Shown one piece after another: positions 23,346 to 35,838 of a stretch of DNA of 64,000 bases. How positions within the stretch are numbered: position 1 is the first letter of the stretch; each line of letters starts with the position of its first letter. The position numbers were made by a program, and so were the translations under genes. The DNA is from Seriola aureovittata (lineage: Eukaryota > Chordata > Actinopteri > Carangiformes > Carangidae). Under the pieces are notes generated by a model that was not told where the DNA came from, searched no databases, and saw only the letters and a list, made by a program, of their open reading frames with translations. The stretch is taken from contig NC_079382.1 of NCBI RefSeq assembly GCF_021018895.1, positions 17,114,501 through 17,178,500 of the forward strand, read 5' to 3'.

Positions 23346-24299
23346 GACATGCTCTTAGTACTAATACTGACAGGCAGGATTTTTCAGCGAGGGCTTTCTT
23401 TTCACTTTCTCAACATATATCACTCTCTCACGCAGAAGGTCAGTTTGGTCGTATGGTGTTCAGCATTCCACTGACTTTTGGTCCATCTGGAGCCAATCTA
23501 GCCCTACTGCTTGGAACAACAATAGTCTGTGTGTGTCTGTGTCTGTATGTGAGCCTGTCTGTGTGTAAGCGGTAGATAAACAGAGTGAAAACTCCTGATA
23601 CCAATTGCAAACAACCACAGGCATCAGGAGGACGACGCAGGTGTGCATGTGTGTTTATATTTCTATCTCTGTGTGTGTGTGTGTGTGTTTGTGTCTTTGT
23701 TTCGCTGGGTATTTGTGTGTGTATGCCTGCAAGCTTGCATGTGTGTGTTGGTGTCTGTTTATGTGTGTCACTTTAGGGGAGTTTGTTTTCTGAAGCTTTT
23801 GTGACAATCTGGTTTTCATTTCCTGAAGGATGATTTCCTTTGTCCCCCCCCACCCTCCCCACCCCCCTGCCCAATCTCCGTGCCTCTGTCTGCTTATGTT
23901 CTCCAAAAATTGATGCTCACAAATGTGGATCTGAAAACATATTTCTCTGAAGGAGCTAGCACGTGGTATTCACAAAAGAACATTGCATACTAATGGCTTA
24001 TTTCAACTTAAGAAATGACTTCCTCCCAGCAGTAATTTGCAATTTCAGAAGGTCCTTGTCTTCTGCATTTACAAAGTTGGTGTGGTTTCTTACCTCTATA
24101 ATCTCTATAGTTCAGTTTCCCTCCTTGTGTATGATCAGAAAGACCCAACCGTTTTGTCTGTTTCTGTATTTGCTTTGTAAAATCAAAGTGATCAGAACAT
24201 TTCCATTTACTCGAAATCCAGGAGATCCTTGTGGGATTTAAATTTTGGATTATTCACCTTTTGATCTGATGTCCATGTTGGCTTAAAAGTTGAGTTTCA

Positions 24300-24790
24300 A
24301 TGATCGCACCTCAAGGTCCATTTAGTAGATGTTTATTCTGAAGTTTTTGCCGCCCTATCACATGATGTCCCTCGGCAGATCAAATGAAGTTTGCTCAGAG
24401 TTTGAGTTCAGTTCAGTTTATTCTAAGGTGACATTAAATGCATATTCTTGTTGTGTCAGTATATATAATTGGTGTCCTAAGGTGCTTTTTTACAATTTTT
24501 TAACAGTAAACTGGTCAAAATTAAATATATTGTTACAGAATGTCCGCACCATATTTCTAACTGCATTTAAAAGCTGTCAAATCCTGATCTCCTTGTATGC
24601 ATCTTGTACCCAGATTTACAAACAGATTCACAGTAAAGACAGATGAAAGCTTCTAAAACAAAAAATGCTCATCATTTGGAGAAAAGAGAGTGACAGAGAT
24701 GGACAGAAAGAGAGAGAGAGAGAGAGACTCCTGCTAGGATGATGGATGAACATGGCGAGAGCAGAAACATCCTGTCCCGACAGCTGATGT
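24300..24790 (+). repeat. Intronic direct repeat, copy 2
   Basis: Partner of 20440-20945, same orientation, 3.9 kb downstream. A third partial start (GATCTCACCTCAAGGTCAGT) follows at about 24854, which hints at a dispersed or tandemly nested repeat rather than a single duplication. Confidence 0.85.
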
Positions 24791-27700
24791 GTAGCGGGAC
24801 GAGGAAAGGGGGAAAAAGTGTTAACTTGATGTGAGAAACAGCACTTGACATGACGATCTCACCTCAAGGTCAGTTTAATAGCTGCTCTGGAGGTTTCAGT
24901 TATATCACTTGATTCTTCATTAGTAGATGTAGTTTGCCCTGTTGTCATGGAGATTCCCTTTTTCATTTCCGAGCACTGAGAAGTTGTCATTCATAAATCG
25001 TTTGGCAAGAGTGAACTTTCACACTCAAATTTTAGCTCGCCATAGGCGAGAGGTCCTTAGTTACCAAACTCCTCCTGCTGCAGAGGAACAGGTGACACGA
25101 CTGGAAGATTCACAAGAGCTAGTAAACGGACCTCGAGGTCGTTGTCAGTTTAGACGCTGTGAAGCCGGTCAGTAATTTCAGCAACAAGTGGCAGTGATTT
25201 GTGTGTGAGGGAATGGGTTTGTTTTTCCTGCGAGTTTAGGAAGAAGTTGTCGGTGTGCATTGTTTTGCTAATGAATTTTCAGGTATCCTCTTGTCGTCTT
25301 CCCCCTGAGGGAAACTACATGCGATTGAAATATCTTCTGTAAATGGAATAACACAGTTAAGCACGTATTTTGAATAAATGGACTGTTGATTATTGCATTT
25401 TTTTTCCGTCTTTTATTGTTCTTGTTATCTAAATAAATAACATGTTTTTGGTTTTAAGATGTGTCACCCTGGTACGTTAAGCCTCTTCATAACTTTACGG
25501 ATGTTCTAATGGCTGTTTTATACAATATATTAAACTGCACGTCTCCAATAAAGTCTGTTAATCTGAGCAGGGAATTTTTTTATTTATTTTTTAAATGGGT
25601 CACTTACCAGCGGTGTGCCAGTATTTGCCATCTTGCTTCACTGATTTTTCTCTGTGCTATGGTATTTTAGCTCTTAGTTCTCCTCAGAAAGTCCAACAGA
25701 AGCAGAAATCTAACCTTTCTAGAAAGCAGAAGTGTTAAAATCAGGATGAACCGAACGCCTTGCAGGTGATTAAAATGCTCTGACTTTTGTTATTTAAAGT
25801 TATGGAGAAGTCATATTACATCAGGGCTCCGGGGGGAACCCTGGAGGAGGACTGAGGTCGATAGTGACTCATTTTCACACCTCTTCCTGCTCCAATGCCA
25901 AACCCACTCCTTAGCATAGGCAGCAAATTAAATATCATAACTTTCTTCCTCTCTGCTTTCCTCCCTCTTATTTTATCCTTTGTGTCTCTCCCCTGCTCCA
26001 TCTTTAGTTTCTCTCTCCTCAGTTCTGTCTGCCACCTCCTTTCTTTTCAGTTCTTATTTCAGTTTTTTCTCCTCTCTGTGTCCACTTTCTTTTCACTCTG
26101 ACAAACAGTAGCGGGATGCTACCATGTATGTCAGTAAAACTTTCATCAGTATTTTAGGTCTGATTTTTCATGCATTTTCTCACAGCATGCAAAGTACCCA
26201 TTGTGACTGCAGCAGAAGCTCTACAACAAATTCTCATCTTAAACAAGCTATTTAGTTCAATATTTTCTTTTCTTTCAGAAAATATCCCTGTTGTGATATG
26301 AGATTATTTTACTTTATAGTATTTTACCCCCAAATATTAAACTGAATGACCTTCATAATCGGATGTATACTCATATACCCCAAAGGTTCACTATAATGAA
26401 GACTGTCACATCCTTGATTAGGTTTTTAAGGATTATGTGCTTCTCCTCTTATTCTGGCCACTGATAGTTAATAACAGCTTTGTTGAGCCCTCATGGGGAT
26501 GTGACTGAGGTCTGTTGTAGCTGTGTTCGCTGAGTGTTTATTGTTCCTTCGTTTCCACTTCCCATAATTCCCCTGTCCCTCGCTATAATTTCCCTCTCCT
26601 GCTGTGCTATTCTGTCAGTCTCTTCTCTTTGCTGTGTTTTATTTCTTTTATTTCCTGTGCCCCAGGGTGGAGATTGGTCATCAGGTTGCCATGACAAAAG
26701 CGTTTAATATTGTCCAGGTTGAGTGGATGGCGTCAGAGAAATGAGTTTTCTTGGAAATGTCAATAATTTCAAAGAAAGTAAATAGCTAAATTCAGGTGTG
26801 CTCAATGAACAGAGAGTAATCCACAAAGAAGTACAAGTGCTATCAGTGCAGCAGTGTTCCTGTGGAGACACAGAAGAAGCCTTTTCTTCTCTCCAATTCG
26901 TATGCCGCTGAGTCGTTGCCGAACACAACTAATAATACAAACAAGCATGAAACATGAAAATCAACTTCTTATGCAAGGCCCTGTTGCACAAGTGGATGAG
27001 TTAAAGTGCTCACAGACCTGTGCAATCTTTTAATGTTTTTATTCATATTTTGCTCTCCACCACCACTTCTCAGTGTGAGGCCAGGGACACCCTGAGGTCA
27101 TAAGATCATAAGAACATAACACATGCTATTTCTATGTCAAAATTCTTCTTTTTTTGTCATTCATCTCTCCGTTTTGTTCTCAGGAAATCCAGGGCTGATT
27201 TTTAACTCTTCAGAATGTATGAAAAATGTCCAAAAGATATAAACTCGTAAGGGAAATCATTCCTGGGTTAAACTGCTCACAGCTCATAGACATTTACAAC
27301 CTAAGACAAGGTGTCACAGGTAGACACTGTATTATTTTAATGCATCACAAGACAAAAGATTTTTGTCAAAACTGCTCATGTACCACTGTAAAATATGTAA
27401 GAATAAAAATGTAATATTTATGTTGTCTTGCAAAGTTTCACCATTCAATATTTCCACATTAGCAATGGAAAAAAAAGAGGGCTTCATGTACAAGAAAATG
27501 ATCACCCAGCTTTGCGTTTATCATCTTTTAGCTAGTTGTAATTGTCACAGTATATGTCAGATTATAAACAGTATAATCTCATGTACTCTCACACAACACT
27601 GCTGCTCTGGTGCGTCTCTGTAAAACGTCATCCTCTGTGGTGTCTTTTGCTTTCATCATGCTGCTGTTTTGTTGCAGTGTCCACACTGTGGGAGTGCAGA

Positions 27701-29363
27701 CGGACTAATGGCAAAGGAGGTCGAGCAGCCAGTCCACTGTGGCTTTAACCTCTGATTTTTTTTTACTGTCTGCTGGAGTCCAAATCAGCAAATGGGGTTA
27801 AATTAGAATAGAGTAGTGTTAGTCAATAAAATGTCCACCCAAGTACACCTCCATGCCTGCTGCTGTGTAAGTGTGTGTGTATTTTCAGTCAGCTGTGAAA
27901 TGGACGATTCCTCCTTCCAGTTTAAGAACTGAGAGTAATGATGTAGAATGGAAGAGGTTTATAGAGATATTAAGCCCACCTCTTACTCCCTCTCTAACTC
28001 TCTCTCTCTGTCTCCAGCCCTTTCTTTGTCTCTCTCCCCCTTTTCCTCAATGTCCCCCTCTCTCTGTTTTTATGATGGCATTATTATCTCGCTCTCCCGC
28101 CCATTACTGTTCAGGTTGGAGCAGAATAATAAATTTCAGGATCATGCCGACGCAGCGTTTCTCCAGCTAAGGCTCATTCTGTGGACTCAACAGAAACACT
28201 GCTCCAAAACAACACAAGACAACAAACGTTGTAGCTTTTTTTTTTTAATGTTCTCCTTAGTTTTAAAATACATCTAAAATAATATTTTAGGTAAAAACCA
28301 TTTAGTAGAAGCATTAGTAGCAGAGGTTTTGTTGTGTTGATGGTAAAGTAGTGGTGCCGTTTCAGTGCAGTGATGCTGCTGCCATCAAGGGATTTACATA
28401 CGTCTTTTAAGAAGCTGTGTACAAGTGAGAATGTTTTTGTCACATTCATATCACAATCTGTCTATAAAATGCACATTCACTGCTTCACTTCAGATTTCAA
28501 CATAATTCTAACTCAAAGCAAAAGCTTGCATTATTTCCGTGCCACCGTGTATGCTGCAGAAATATGTTTCGACAGGTTCTCGCAAAACAAGACAGTTGAG
28601 TGAAATGCACTGTCTGGACTAAAGACTGTTGGATACGCACAGGTGGCCAGTCAGCTTTGTTGCACATTAGCTCCCGTCGTGCGGCTGTCAGTGTACGATT
28701 AATATATTGCCATACGTTTTTGTTCTTCACTAACTAGAGTAAAACTGCTTCATTTATACTCCTTTTGTTCTCTTGGGTTTGGTTTCCTTTGGTTACACTT
28801 CTTAAATCCTCATGTGCTCAGTGCAGGAGTGGAGTGCAGAAAATGTTGATGCACTCTCCTTTAAAACCAAGACTATGCAACATTTGAAAGAAGAAATAAC
28901 ACATTCGTGCAATGTATAATATTATTATATGTTATAATTATTTTTATGATAATAATAATAAATATCTCAGTACATGCAGGGATTCTGCTGCTCCAGCCTC
29001 ACTTGGTCTGTCATGACCTGGAACTTATAGTGGCTAGAGTTAACAAACTTTAGAGAGATGTTGCTGTGTAACTTACATTACTGAGTTTTTGTGATTCTTC
29101 TCTACTTGTGCTACTGTTACACTACGTTTTGCCATTTACCATCCTGTAATTATCAGGTGGTTGTTGGTGTTGAATCATCTCGTGGTGGTTGTGCTGTAAA
29201 AGTTACGTAGTGTCACCCCAAACCTGCCAATAAAGTACAGACGGTGAGCCAACGTGTGTGACTTATTTTGGATATCGGCATCAGCTGTGTGCCAGTGCTC
29301 TCACATTAAATTCATTCTGCAAATAACAAATTTACTAATCTCTGTTTCTCTGTCTCTCCTCAG

Positions 29364-29468
29364 CTTTCAGCCTATGGAGGGAGTGTGGTCTACACTGTGT
29401 CTTATACTACAGACCAACAGGAACAAAGGGCTATTAGAGTGACCTCAGAACATGACCTAATCATAGAG
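29364..29468 (+). CDS. lama2: lama2 exon W12: L4a domain, middle
   Basis: Thirty-five codons, phase 0 to 0: LSAYGGSVVYTVSYTTDQQE, then RAIRVTSEHDLIIE. YGGxVxYTVSY is the conserved central strand of the L4 fold. Strong acceptor (CTGTCTCTCCTCAG) and donor GAG|GTAAGT. The stretch TTDQQEQRAIRVTSE aligns loosely with an acidic, length-variable loop in other alpha-2 chains. Confidence 0.92.
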
Positions 29469-30519
29469 GTAAGTTTTTCGAACACACACAAAGGTAAACA
29501 CATTATTGAGCACTGGCATGGTTATGTATCGAACTCAAACAAAGAGCAGTTTAACAATATATCTGCCTTTTCCTGTACTGTTTTGCAGGTGTGTGTAATA
29601 GGTTTTACTTTATTAAACCCTGTGGGTACATTTGGGAGATTCCTTAGTGGTAGTGAGCAGTCCAGAAATAAGCTCCGCATCTGTCAAGGACATTGACAAA
29701 GAGTGTTTCTAACTCTGGGAGGTGGTGGTCACAACCAGAGGAAACCCACACCAACAATGTGAATGCAGGTTTTATGTACTTGTGTCTGCAGCATTATTTA
29801 TCTTTTCCCACAAGCCACTGACTCTTACACCAGTGAAAACCACTAAATGAAGTAGCAAATGAAAGCTGTTAAAAACGCACGCACACACACACGCACATTA
29901 GCAGCTACAGCTGGCAGAGAAATGCTGAACTTAGCAATAAAAAATGCAGATAGTCTCCCCCTCTCCTTGCTCTCTGTATGTCTTTATAATGAGCAGGTTG
30001 CAATATGATGCATGGCAGCAATAAGCAAAGCAACAACACTATTAGTTAACTGTTTATATCTCCTATATCAGTAAACAGCAATGTGTGTTTGTGTGTGTGT
30101 GTGAGTGCACAGTACACACACAATCACAAAATGCACGTTTGTTTGTGTGTTAGTGTGTGTGTGTGGTTATGCATGTTCAGTGTGCCAGGGCTCTACAAAT
30201 GATCCCGTTATTTTTGCACTTACAACTTTCAACCAATGACGTGTGAAAAAGGAAATGTTAATTAGAATAGTTTGAAAGATTTTCAGATTGTGTGTCTGTA
30301 ACAGGCTGCAATTGCTAGAAGTATCTACCTCTCAGACACTGACTGGGAAAAATTCATTAGAGGTAAAAGAAAAAAAATTAAAAGATGAATTAAAAGTTTC
30401 ATCCTGTAGAGGTGGAATTTTAAATTGAATATGGACACAAATGCAAACATTTGTATTGCAAGTTTGCAAAATCTCTTTACATTAGTCAAAATGAAATGAC
30501 TGGAATGAAAACATTTAAA

Positions 30520-31015
30520 GACGGGAAGAAGAATATAAAGGAGGAAGGAAAAAAGGCAAAATAGGAAAGAAAGAAGGAAACGATAGGAGGAAATGAAGAG
30601 AGACAGAAAACGGGAACAAATGATGGAAGGAGGAAGACGGTAGGGAAGAAAAGGAAGGATGAATGATGGGAGGAAAGAAGGTAGAAAAATGGAAGGGAGA
30701 AAGAAGGGAAAAAGGGAAAGAAAGATCAGGAGGAAACAAGCAGACACTGAGGGAAGATGGATGGAAACAATGTAAGGAAGGAAGGAAAAAGATAAAGGAG
30801 ATGCAGGAAAGAAGGAAATGAAAGAACAAGGTAAGAAGGAAGAAAGGGAAGAAAGGTTAAGGTGAAAAGAGAAAATTGAAGGAAGAAAGGAAAAAAAACG
30901 AGGAAAGAAACGGGGAGAAAAAAGGGGGAAGAAAGTAAACAGGGAGGAGGGAAAGAAAAGAAGAAGGAAAGAAAGAAACAAAGAGGGAAAGACACGGGAA
31001 AGAATGAAAACCGAG
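30520..31015. repeat. Long polypurine/polypyrimidine tract
   Basis: Nearly 500 bp in which the + strand is almost all A and G (GGAAGAAAG-like units with few C or T). The open frames on the minus strand are artefacts of Ser/Phe/Leu/Pro codons. Confidence 0.9.
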
Positions 31016-31210
31016 AGATGGACAGTCACAGACCAATGAGCTTGTGTTATTTAAATCCGCGTCAGTGAGATCGACAGACTGGGAGGAGATGGGAGGAGGA
31101 GGAGAGGAGGACAAGTGTCGGTCTTGTTGTCAACAAAAAGCCTCTCCAAATGATGACAATAATGATCCACCTACACACTGTCAACCAACTTTCTCCCTCT
31201 CCTCTGTGCG

Positions 31211-31230
31211 CCCCCCCCCCCCCCCCCCCC
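31211..31230. repeat. C20 homopolymer
   Basis: Twenty consecutive C, a G-run on the minus strand. Length may vary through sequencing or assembly error. Confidence 0.9.
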
Positions 31231-32976
31231 AAATCTGTTTTCTCTCTGCATATCTGCATCAAGTTGTGGTATTGTTTGCTGCATGGCTCTGTGAAGCGCA
31301 AGCAGCTCGTCTCTTGGTTGTAACTATTTGGGATGTGAATAGACAATAATCTCTCTGTCTTCGTTTGTCTGTATGGCTTTGTTGATTTCCGTGTCTTTCT
31401 CTCAATCCATGCCCACTTTATCAGCCTCCATCAGCGCAGTTAAAAGAAATATAAATACCAAGCCTTCCACGGCAACAATAACAACCGCCACCAGTGTTCT
31501 GCTCTGGAGATGCCGTATGTGTGTCTTGGGGTTCTCATTTAGCTTAAAACCACTGTAAGGGAATCAGTTTCATTCTACTTTCCAAATGTATTTCTCACCA
31601 GTGCAAAACAATATGTTTTGACAGAGTTCTTTTGAGTATTGTTAGAAGTAGTTCAAGATGTCATTTCTAGAAATGTCAATAACAGGTTGAAGGAAATGTG
31701 GAAGCTAGAGGTGTAAACAAATAGAAATACATTATTCAGATATGACTTGAAAAAATGGCTCTGAACAGCATCCAACTTTACAGTAATATAGTAATTTTTT
31801 TTGTAAGGGACCACGCACTGTATTAACTATAAATGCTGTCATTTGATACGTTATACTAGAGTTAGTTTGAAGCTTATTTTCATCTGCAGTCCCACGGCGG
31901 CTCACAAAGCAACAATGAACTGATTCTACTGACAAGTGTTGCCTGTGTAGCCAAGGCTCGGTACAGCTTAATCCTGGATTCTAAAGAGCTCCACTGTAGT
32001 GCAAAAATAATTAAAAATACATTAATGAGCCACACTGTCATTCATTTTTCATTACCATCTCACATACACCGTCCTGTTACTGTTAATACTCATAAATCCC
32101 CAGCTGAAAACGGTCCCTACAAATGCACTGTTTATTTCTGTTTGTTTAAATTTGGCTAGAAATGACAGTGCCCAGCTGTTTTAGGAACTTTGTCTTTTTA
32201 AAAATGAAACTATACATTTGTGACCGCATTCAATAGGAATGAATGGGCCTGTCTGGTTACAGCAGATGAAAAGGTATTGTGGTACTGTGACATGGACTAA
32301 CACATTGTCGGTTTTGGTCTTTTCATGAGATTTGTTCACAATAAGAAAAATATGGGAAAGTGCCAACCTTATCCTTTAATGATTTTTTTTAGGTGTGATA
32401 AATAGAAGTGAGAGACAATAAAATATGCACATTAAAAGCCTTTCTGTCAGAGACATAAAAACAATTCTCTCTAAGGTGACTGTCTTTTTTCTTGTCAATC
32501 TGCCTCGCTCTTTCTTTCCGTCTTTGTCTGTGTATTTCTCTACGCTGCCACTGCTTTCTATCTCTTTATGTCTCTCTCCATCTTCTCTCTTTCAATTAGT
32601 TTTTATTTAATGGTTTATTGGCACGGTAAGCTCTCTCTCTCCCTCTCCCCCTCTCCATCAGTCGTTGTCACTCTGCGTTAGCTGCTACATGCCATTGATC
32701 TGTTCTCAACAAGAGATAGTCAGATACCAGGTCTGGCCTCAGTTCACTTTGCATTCAGTCCATTCAAAATGTCAATAGAAACTGCAGCGCATTACCTAAT
32801 GACACATCATTCACTCTCTTTTTATCCCCCAATCAGTTGGATATGATGGTCTTTTCATGAAAGAGGCAGACTTTTAGAGAACACAAATGTCTTAGATGTT
32901 TGGAATTATAAGTTAATTGCATCAAAGAAGAGAAAATATGAGAATCAACAACATGTTTTTCTTCTTTCTGTAACAG

Positions 32977-33188
32977 GGCGGCGGGATGAAGATCATAGAC
33001 AGAAGGTTTGGCCAGCCGGTTTACCCGTCCTCACCAAGCACCAATCACATTCTTCTCCTTCCAGAGAACTTCCTGGTTTCAGAGACAAGACAAGTGATTA
33101 GTCGGAGGGATTTCTTGTCAGTGTTAGCCAATGTGACAAGAGTGATGGTCCGGGCCTCTTACAGCACAGAACCCAGCGCTGTGTACAG
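32977..33188 (+). CDS. lama2: lama2 exon W13: L4a domain, third part
   Basis: Seventy codons plus two bases. Begins GGGMKIIDRRFGQPVYPSSP and contains LLLPENFLVS, then ISRRDFLSVLANVTRVMVRA and SYSTEPSAVYR. The (R/D)xFLxVLANVxRxxxRAxY block is typical of L4a; NVT is a possible N-glycosylation site. Acceptor TTTCTGTAACAG, donor TACAG|GTACGA; phase 0 to 2. Confidence 0.94.
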
Positions 33189-34132
33189 GTACGAACAGAA
33201 ACATGCACACACTATGACACTTGGGCATTATGGGATGATGACATGAAGCGGGCCAAGTGTCCTGGACATAGCCAGTATTAGTTTTAGCATTTTAGTATCT
33301 TAGTATTGTTTTCTTACTTTAAAATTCCAACAAATCATCCACCCACGCACCTATTAGCTATACCCTCTTATCCTTGAGGATCAGGGGCAGCAGCCAATCA
33401 CTGAGTGAGCAGCAGTTTAAATTGACTAACAAAGTGATAGACTCATGGCGTGAACATGCAAACTCCATAGCGTCCGCTGGGTGAATCATTTTGCTGTGAG
33501 GTGATTGTACCACTGTACCACCATGAGGGCCCTAACTAACGTGTAGTGTAGTTAACTAACTACACTAACTAACTAAAGCCAATTGTCCCATGACATATAT
33601 TTACTTTTATGTGTAGCTCAAAAATATACCCAGGTTTTTGTATTTTTAGTCCATGAAAATCTTATGTTAGTGAAACTAATATATAATTCTAATGTTATGT
33701 AATTAAAGAATTAAATTAAATTTGATATATTTTAATAATTTTGGCTTCCAGTTCCTTAGTGATAGAATTGTATCTTGTTACTAAAATGGCTCCACACTTG
33801 ATGTATAGAATAAACACAAATAGGCAAAAGAATAAACAAATTTTCCATAAATGTAAACTCCCAGCAGCTTAAACATGAAATCAACTTTCCCAGAGTTGAG
33901 ACACAGCTCTTTCATTCATTAACGCTCGGTAACCTAAACATAAAGATGGCAGCTTTATGGGTGAAGGTTATTGCTGTATGAGCATAATTCTACCTGAGAG
34001 AAGTTATAAAAACCCCATCAGCCAAACAGCCCAGTTTATGTATGTGAACGCATATGTAAAAACAGATGGACTACCAGTGTGCCACATGTTAATGCTTTAT
34101 ATATCTGTGTGTGTGTGTGTGTACGTACGTAG
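33189..34132 (+). other. lama2 intron (0.94 kb)
   Basis: Contains the interspersed-repeat relic at 33335-33535 and ends in a TG repeat before exon W14. Confidence 0.7.
33335..33535 (+). mobile_element. Relic of a common fish interspersed repeat
   Basis: The sequence starts CATCCACCCACGCACC, contains GAACATGCAAACTCCATA and ends GTACCACTGTACCACCATGA. This is the usual layout of a very common teleost repeat (CATCCATCC... AACATGCAAACTCC... CCACCGTGC), here truncated and diverged. Confidence 0.6.
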
Positions 34133-34244
34133 ACTCCACTCATTCTCAATGCAGGTAGCCAATCCCTCTGCCCGAGGAGAGCAGAGAGCAACAGCTGTAG
34201 AACATTGTTCTTGTCCTCCTGGATATGCTGGAACTTCCTGTGAG
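34133..34244 (+). CDS. lama2: lama2 exon W14: end of L4a and second half of LE5
   Basis: Encodes LHSFSMQVANPSARG, then AVEHCSCPPGYAGTSCE. HCSCPPGYxGxSCE is the universal sequence where the chain leaves L4a and resumes LE5. Phase 2 to 0. The region before the acceptor is a TG repeat ending in ACGTACGTAG instead of a pyrimidine tract, and after the donor (GAG|GTAAAC) the intron is CA-rich. Identity is certain from sequence; splicing efficiency is not. Confidence 0.92.
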
Positions 34245-35724
34245 GTAAACACACACACAATCACATGCACTCACAGACACACAACTGCTGCAATTTAAAC
34301 ATTTCCTGTACAAAAATAAAATGTCAGTTTACAAAGTAAGCATCACAGTTTTTAACAAATTGGATAAAATAGACTTAATAATTAGGGTTCTAACCCCGTG
34401 CCTTCTGCCGCGGCTCAAATTGCCGTGAGCTGGAATGACCGAGAAACACAAAACTTAGTCAAATAACTGGAAATGATTTGTGCTGCTGGCCCAAGAAGTA
34501 TGAGCGCAATCGGCCACATAGTGGTGCTGTAATTAAGGCTCATTTTCAAAAGGCCACACCCCTCACACCATTTGTCTGATTGACTTGAATTTTGACACAC
34601 ATGTCCAGCTCAATGTGCTTTACAAAAAAGCCGATTAAACTATAGAAGCCCGTCTGGATAATCTTTTTGCTAATTTGCATAATTTGAAAAACAGTAAAAT
34701 GAAAAGGACTTATTGAATTTTTAGATTAGAAACACCAAATTTGGTATACAGCCTTGGGAGATGAAGATACAAATTTCTATAATAAATGAGCAAGATCGGT
34801 TAGAAAACATGGCTACCATCAACAAAACTATCTTCAAAAGGCAGGGCTTAGCCGATATTGGTCATAACTCATTAATCGTTTGTCCAATCATCATAAAACT
34901 TAGCAGATATCTTTATGCTGTGATAGGGAACAGGCCTACCAAAGGCTGCCCCTGTCACGAGTCCCATCAACATCGCCCATCAAATTTACCTCTCAGCTGC
35001 AGGTCAATATTCTCTACAAAAAGGCTTTGTGATAATAGCGACTACCATTATGAGCTAATTAGCATAACATTAAAAACAGTAAAATGAATAGAACTTCCCT
35101 TGGGTGAATGAGCAGCACATTTGGTAAACTTGGTAGATATCTTCAGGTTATTATAGGGAATAGGACAACCAAAGCAATAAGTAGCTAAAATTCCGCTGCT
35201 TCTCTCGGTTGAGTGCAAAATGGTTAGAACTCGTGAATTGCCGCTATAATCTTTTCAAATTTAATTGCAACAATCTTGGTATCTGCAAGTCTGAAAAAGT
35301 GTTGCTTTTCACACATTGATAAAAGTTGTTCTTTCTTAAAATCTCATAAAACAAAAAAACCCCATAAAAACATTGCATCAAACCATTAATAATACAGTGA
35401 TATAAGATACAACATGACCTACAAGATCTTTTTGGAAATATAAACCTGTTTTACGCTTTGAAACACTCACCCTAAAGCATGGTTTTATTGTATTTTGCTT
35501 TTGGTAGACCTGAATCTTAAATGTTTTACTTGTCTCATTAATATTAAACATGGATGATTAAAAGAAAACCGCTACGATCCTTTAAAACCTCCGCACCAAA
35601 ACAACAATGTCAAATCAATGTGTTGTTTCAGAATGGAGCTGATTTACTGGTGTTTTTTGCATATATGGACACACATACTGTACATGTCTGTCTAACTGTG
35701 TGTGTGTGTATGTGTGTGTTTCAG
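34245..35724 (+). other. lama2 intron (1.5 kb)
   Basis: CA-rich start, then a repeat-like block at about 34390-35260 and a TG-rich 3' end. Confidence 0.7.
34390..35260 (+). repeat. Diverged two-unit repeat block
   Basis: The motif GCTAATTTGCATAATTTGAA, then AACAGTAAAATGAAAAGGAC near 34670-34710 recurs as GCTAATTAGCATAACATTAA, then AACAGTAAAATGAATAGAAC near 35055-35095. Each is followed by CA(C/A)ATTTGGTA, giving an approximately 385-bp period. It resembles a family of low-copy tandem units often seen in fish introns. Boundaries are uncertain. Confidence 0.55.
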
Positions 35725-35838
35725 GCATGTGTTCCTGGTTTTCGGAGGGTTAATGGAGATCTGTATAACGGTGTGTGTGAAGCTTGTCATTGCCACGGAC
35801 ACGCCACACAATGCCACGAGGTCACAGGACACTGCCTG
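35725..35838 (+). CDS. lama2: lama2 exon W15: LE5 end and LE6 start
   Basis: Thirty-eight codons, phase 0 to 0: ACVPGFRRVNGDLYNGVCEA, then CHCHGHATQCHEVTGHCL. The first part completes LE5 (human alpha-2 has a near-identical RRVNG); the second starts LE6. TG repeats lie at 35698-35720, just before TTTCAG; the donor is CTG|GTAAGA. Confidence 0.95.

Larger units (their letters stand above)
17089..29363 (+). other. lama2 intron (12.3 kb), largest complete intron in the window
   Basis: Interrupts the L4a domain at phase 0. It holds two CA repeats (18.8 and 19.1 kb), a dispersed-repeat-like block at about 19.8-20.2 kb, the duplicated segment pair (20.44-20.95 and 24.30-24.79 kb), a 31-bp palindrome, and the minus-strand coding-like stretch at 22.6-23.4 kb. 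From about 25.2 to 29.3 kb I recognise no element, only AT-rich sequence with pyrimidine-rich patches near 26.0 and 28.0 kb. Confidence 0.75.
29469..32976 (+). other. lama2 intron (3.5 kb)
   Basis: Dominated by a polypurine tract at 30520-31015 and a C20 run at 31211. Nothing else was recognised. Confidence 0.7.

Noticed and set aside
30325..31029. 234-residue minus-strand open frame rich in Ser, Phe, Leu and Pro
   Set aside because: It is the translation of a polypyrimidine tract. Composition explains the openness, and no domain or splice context supports a gene.
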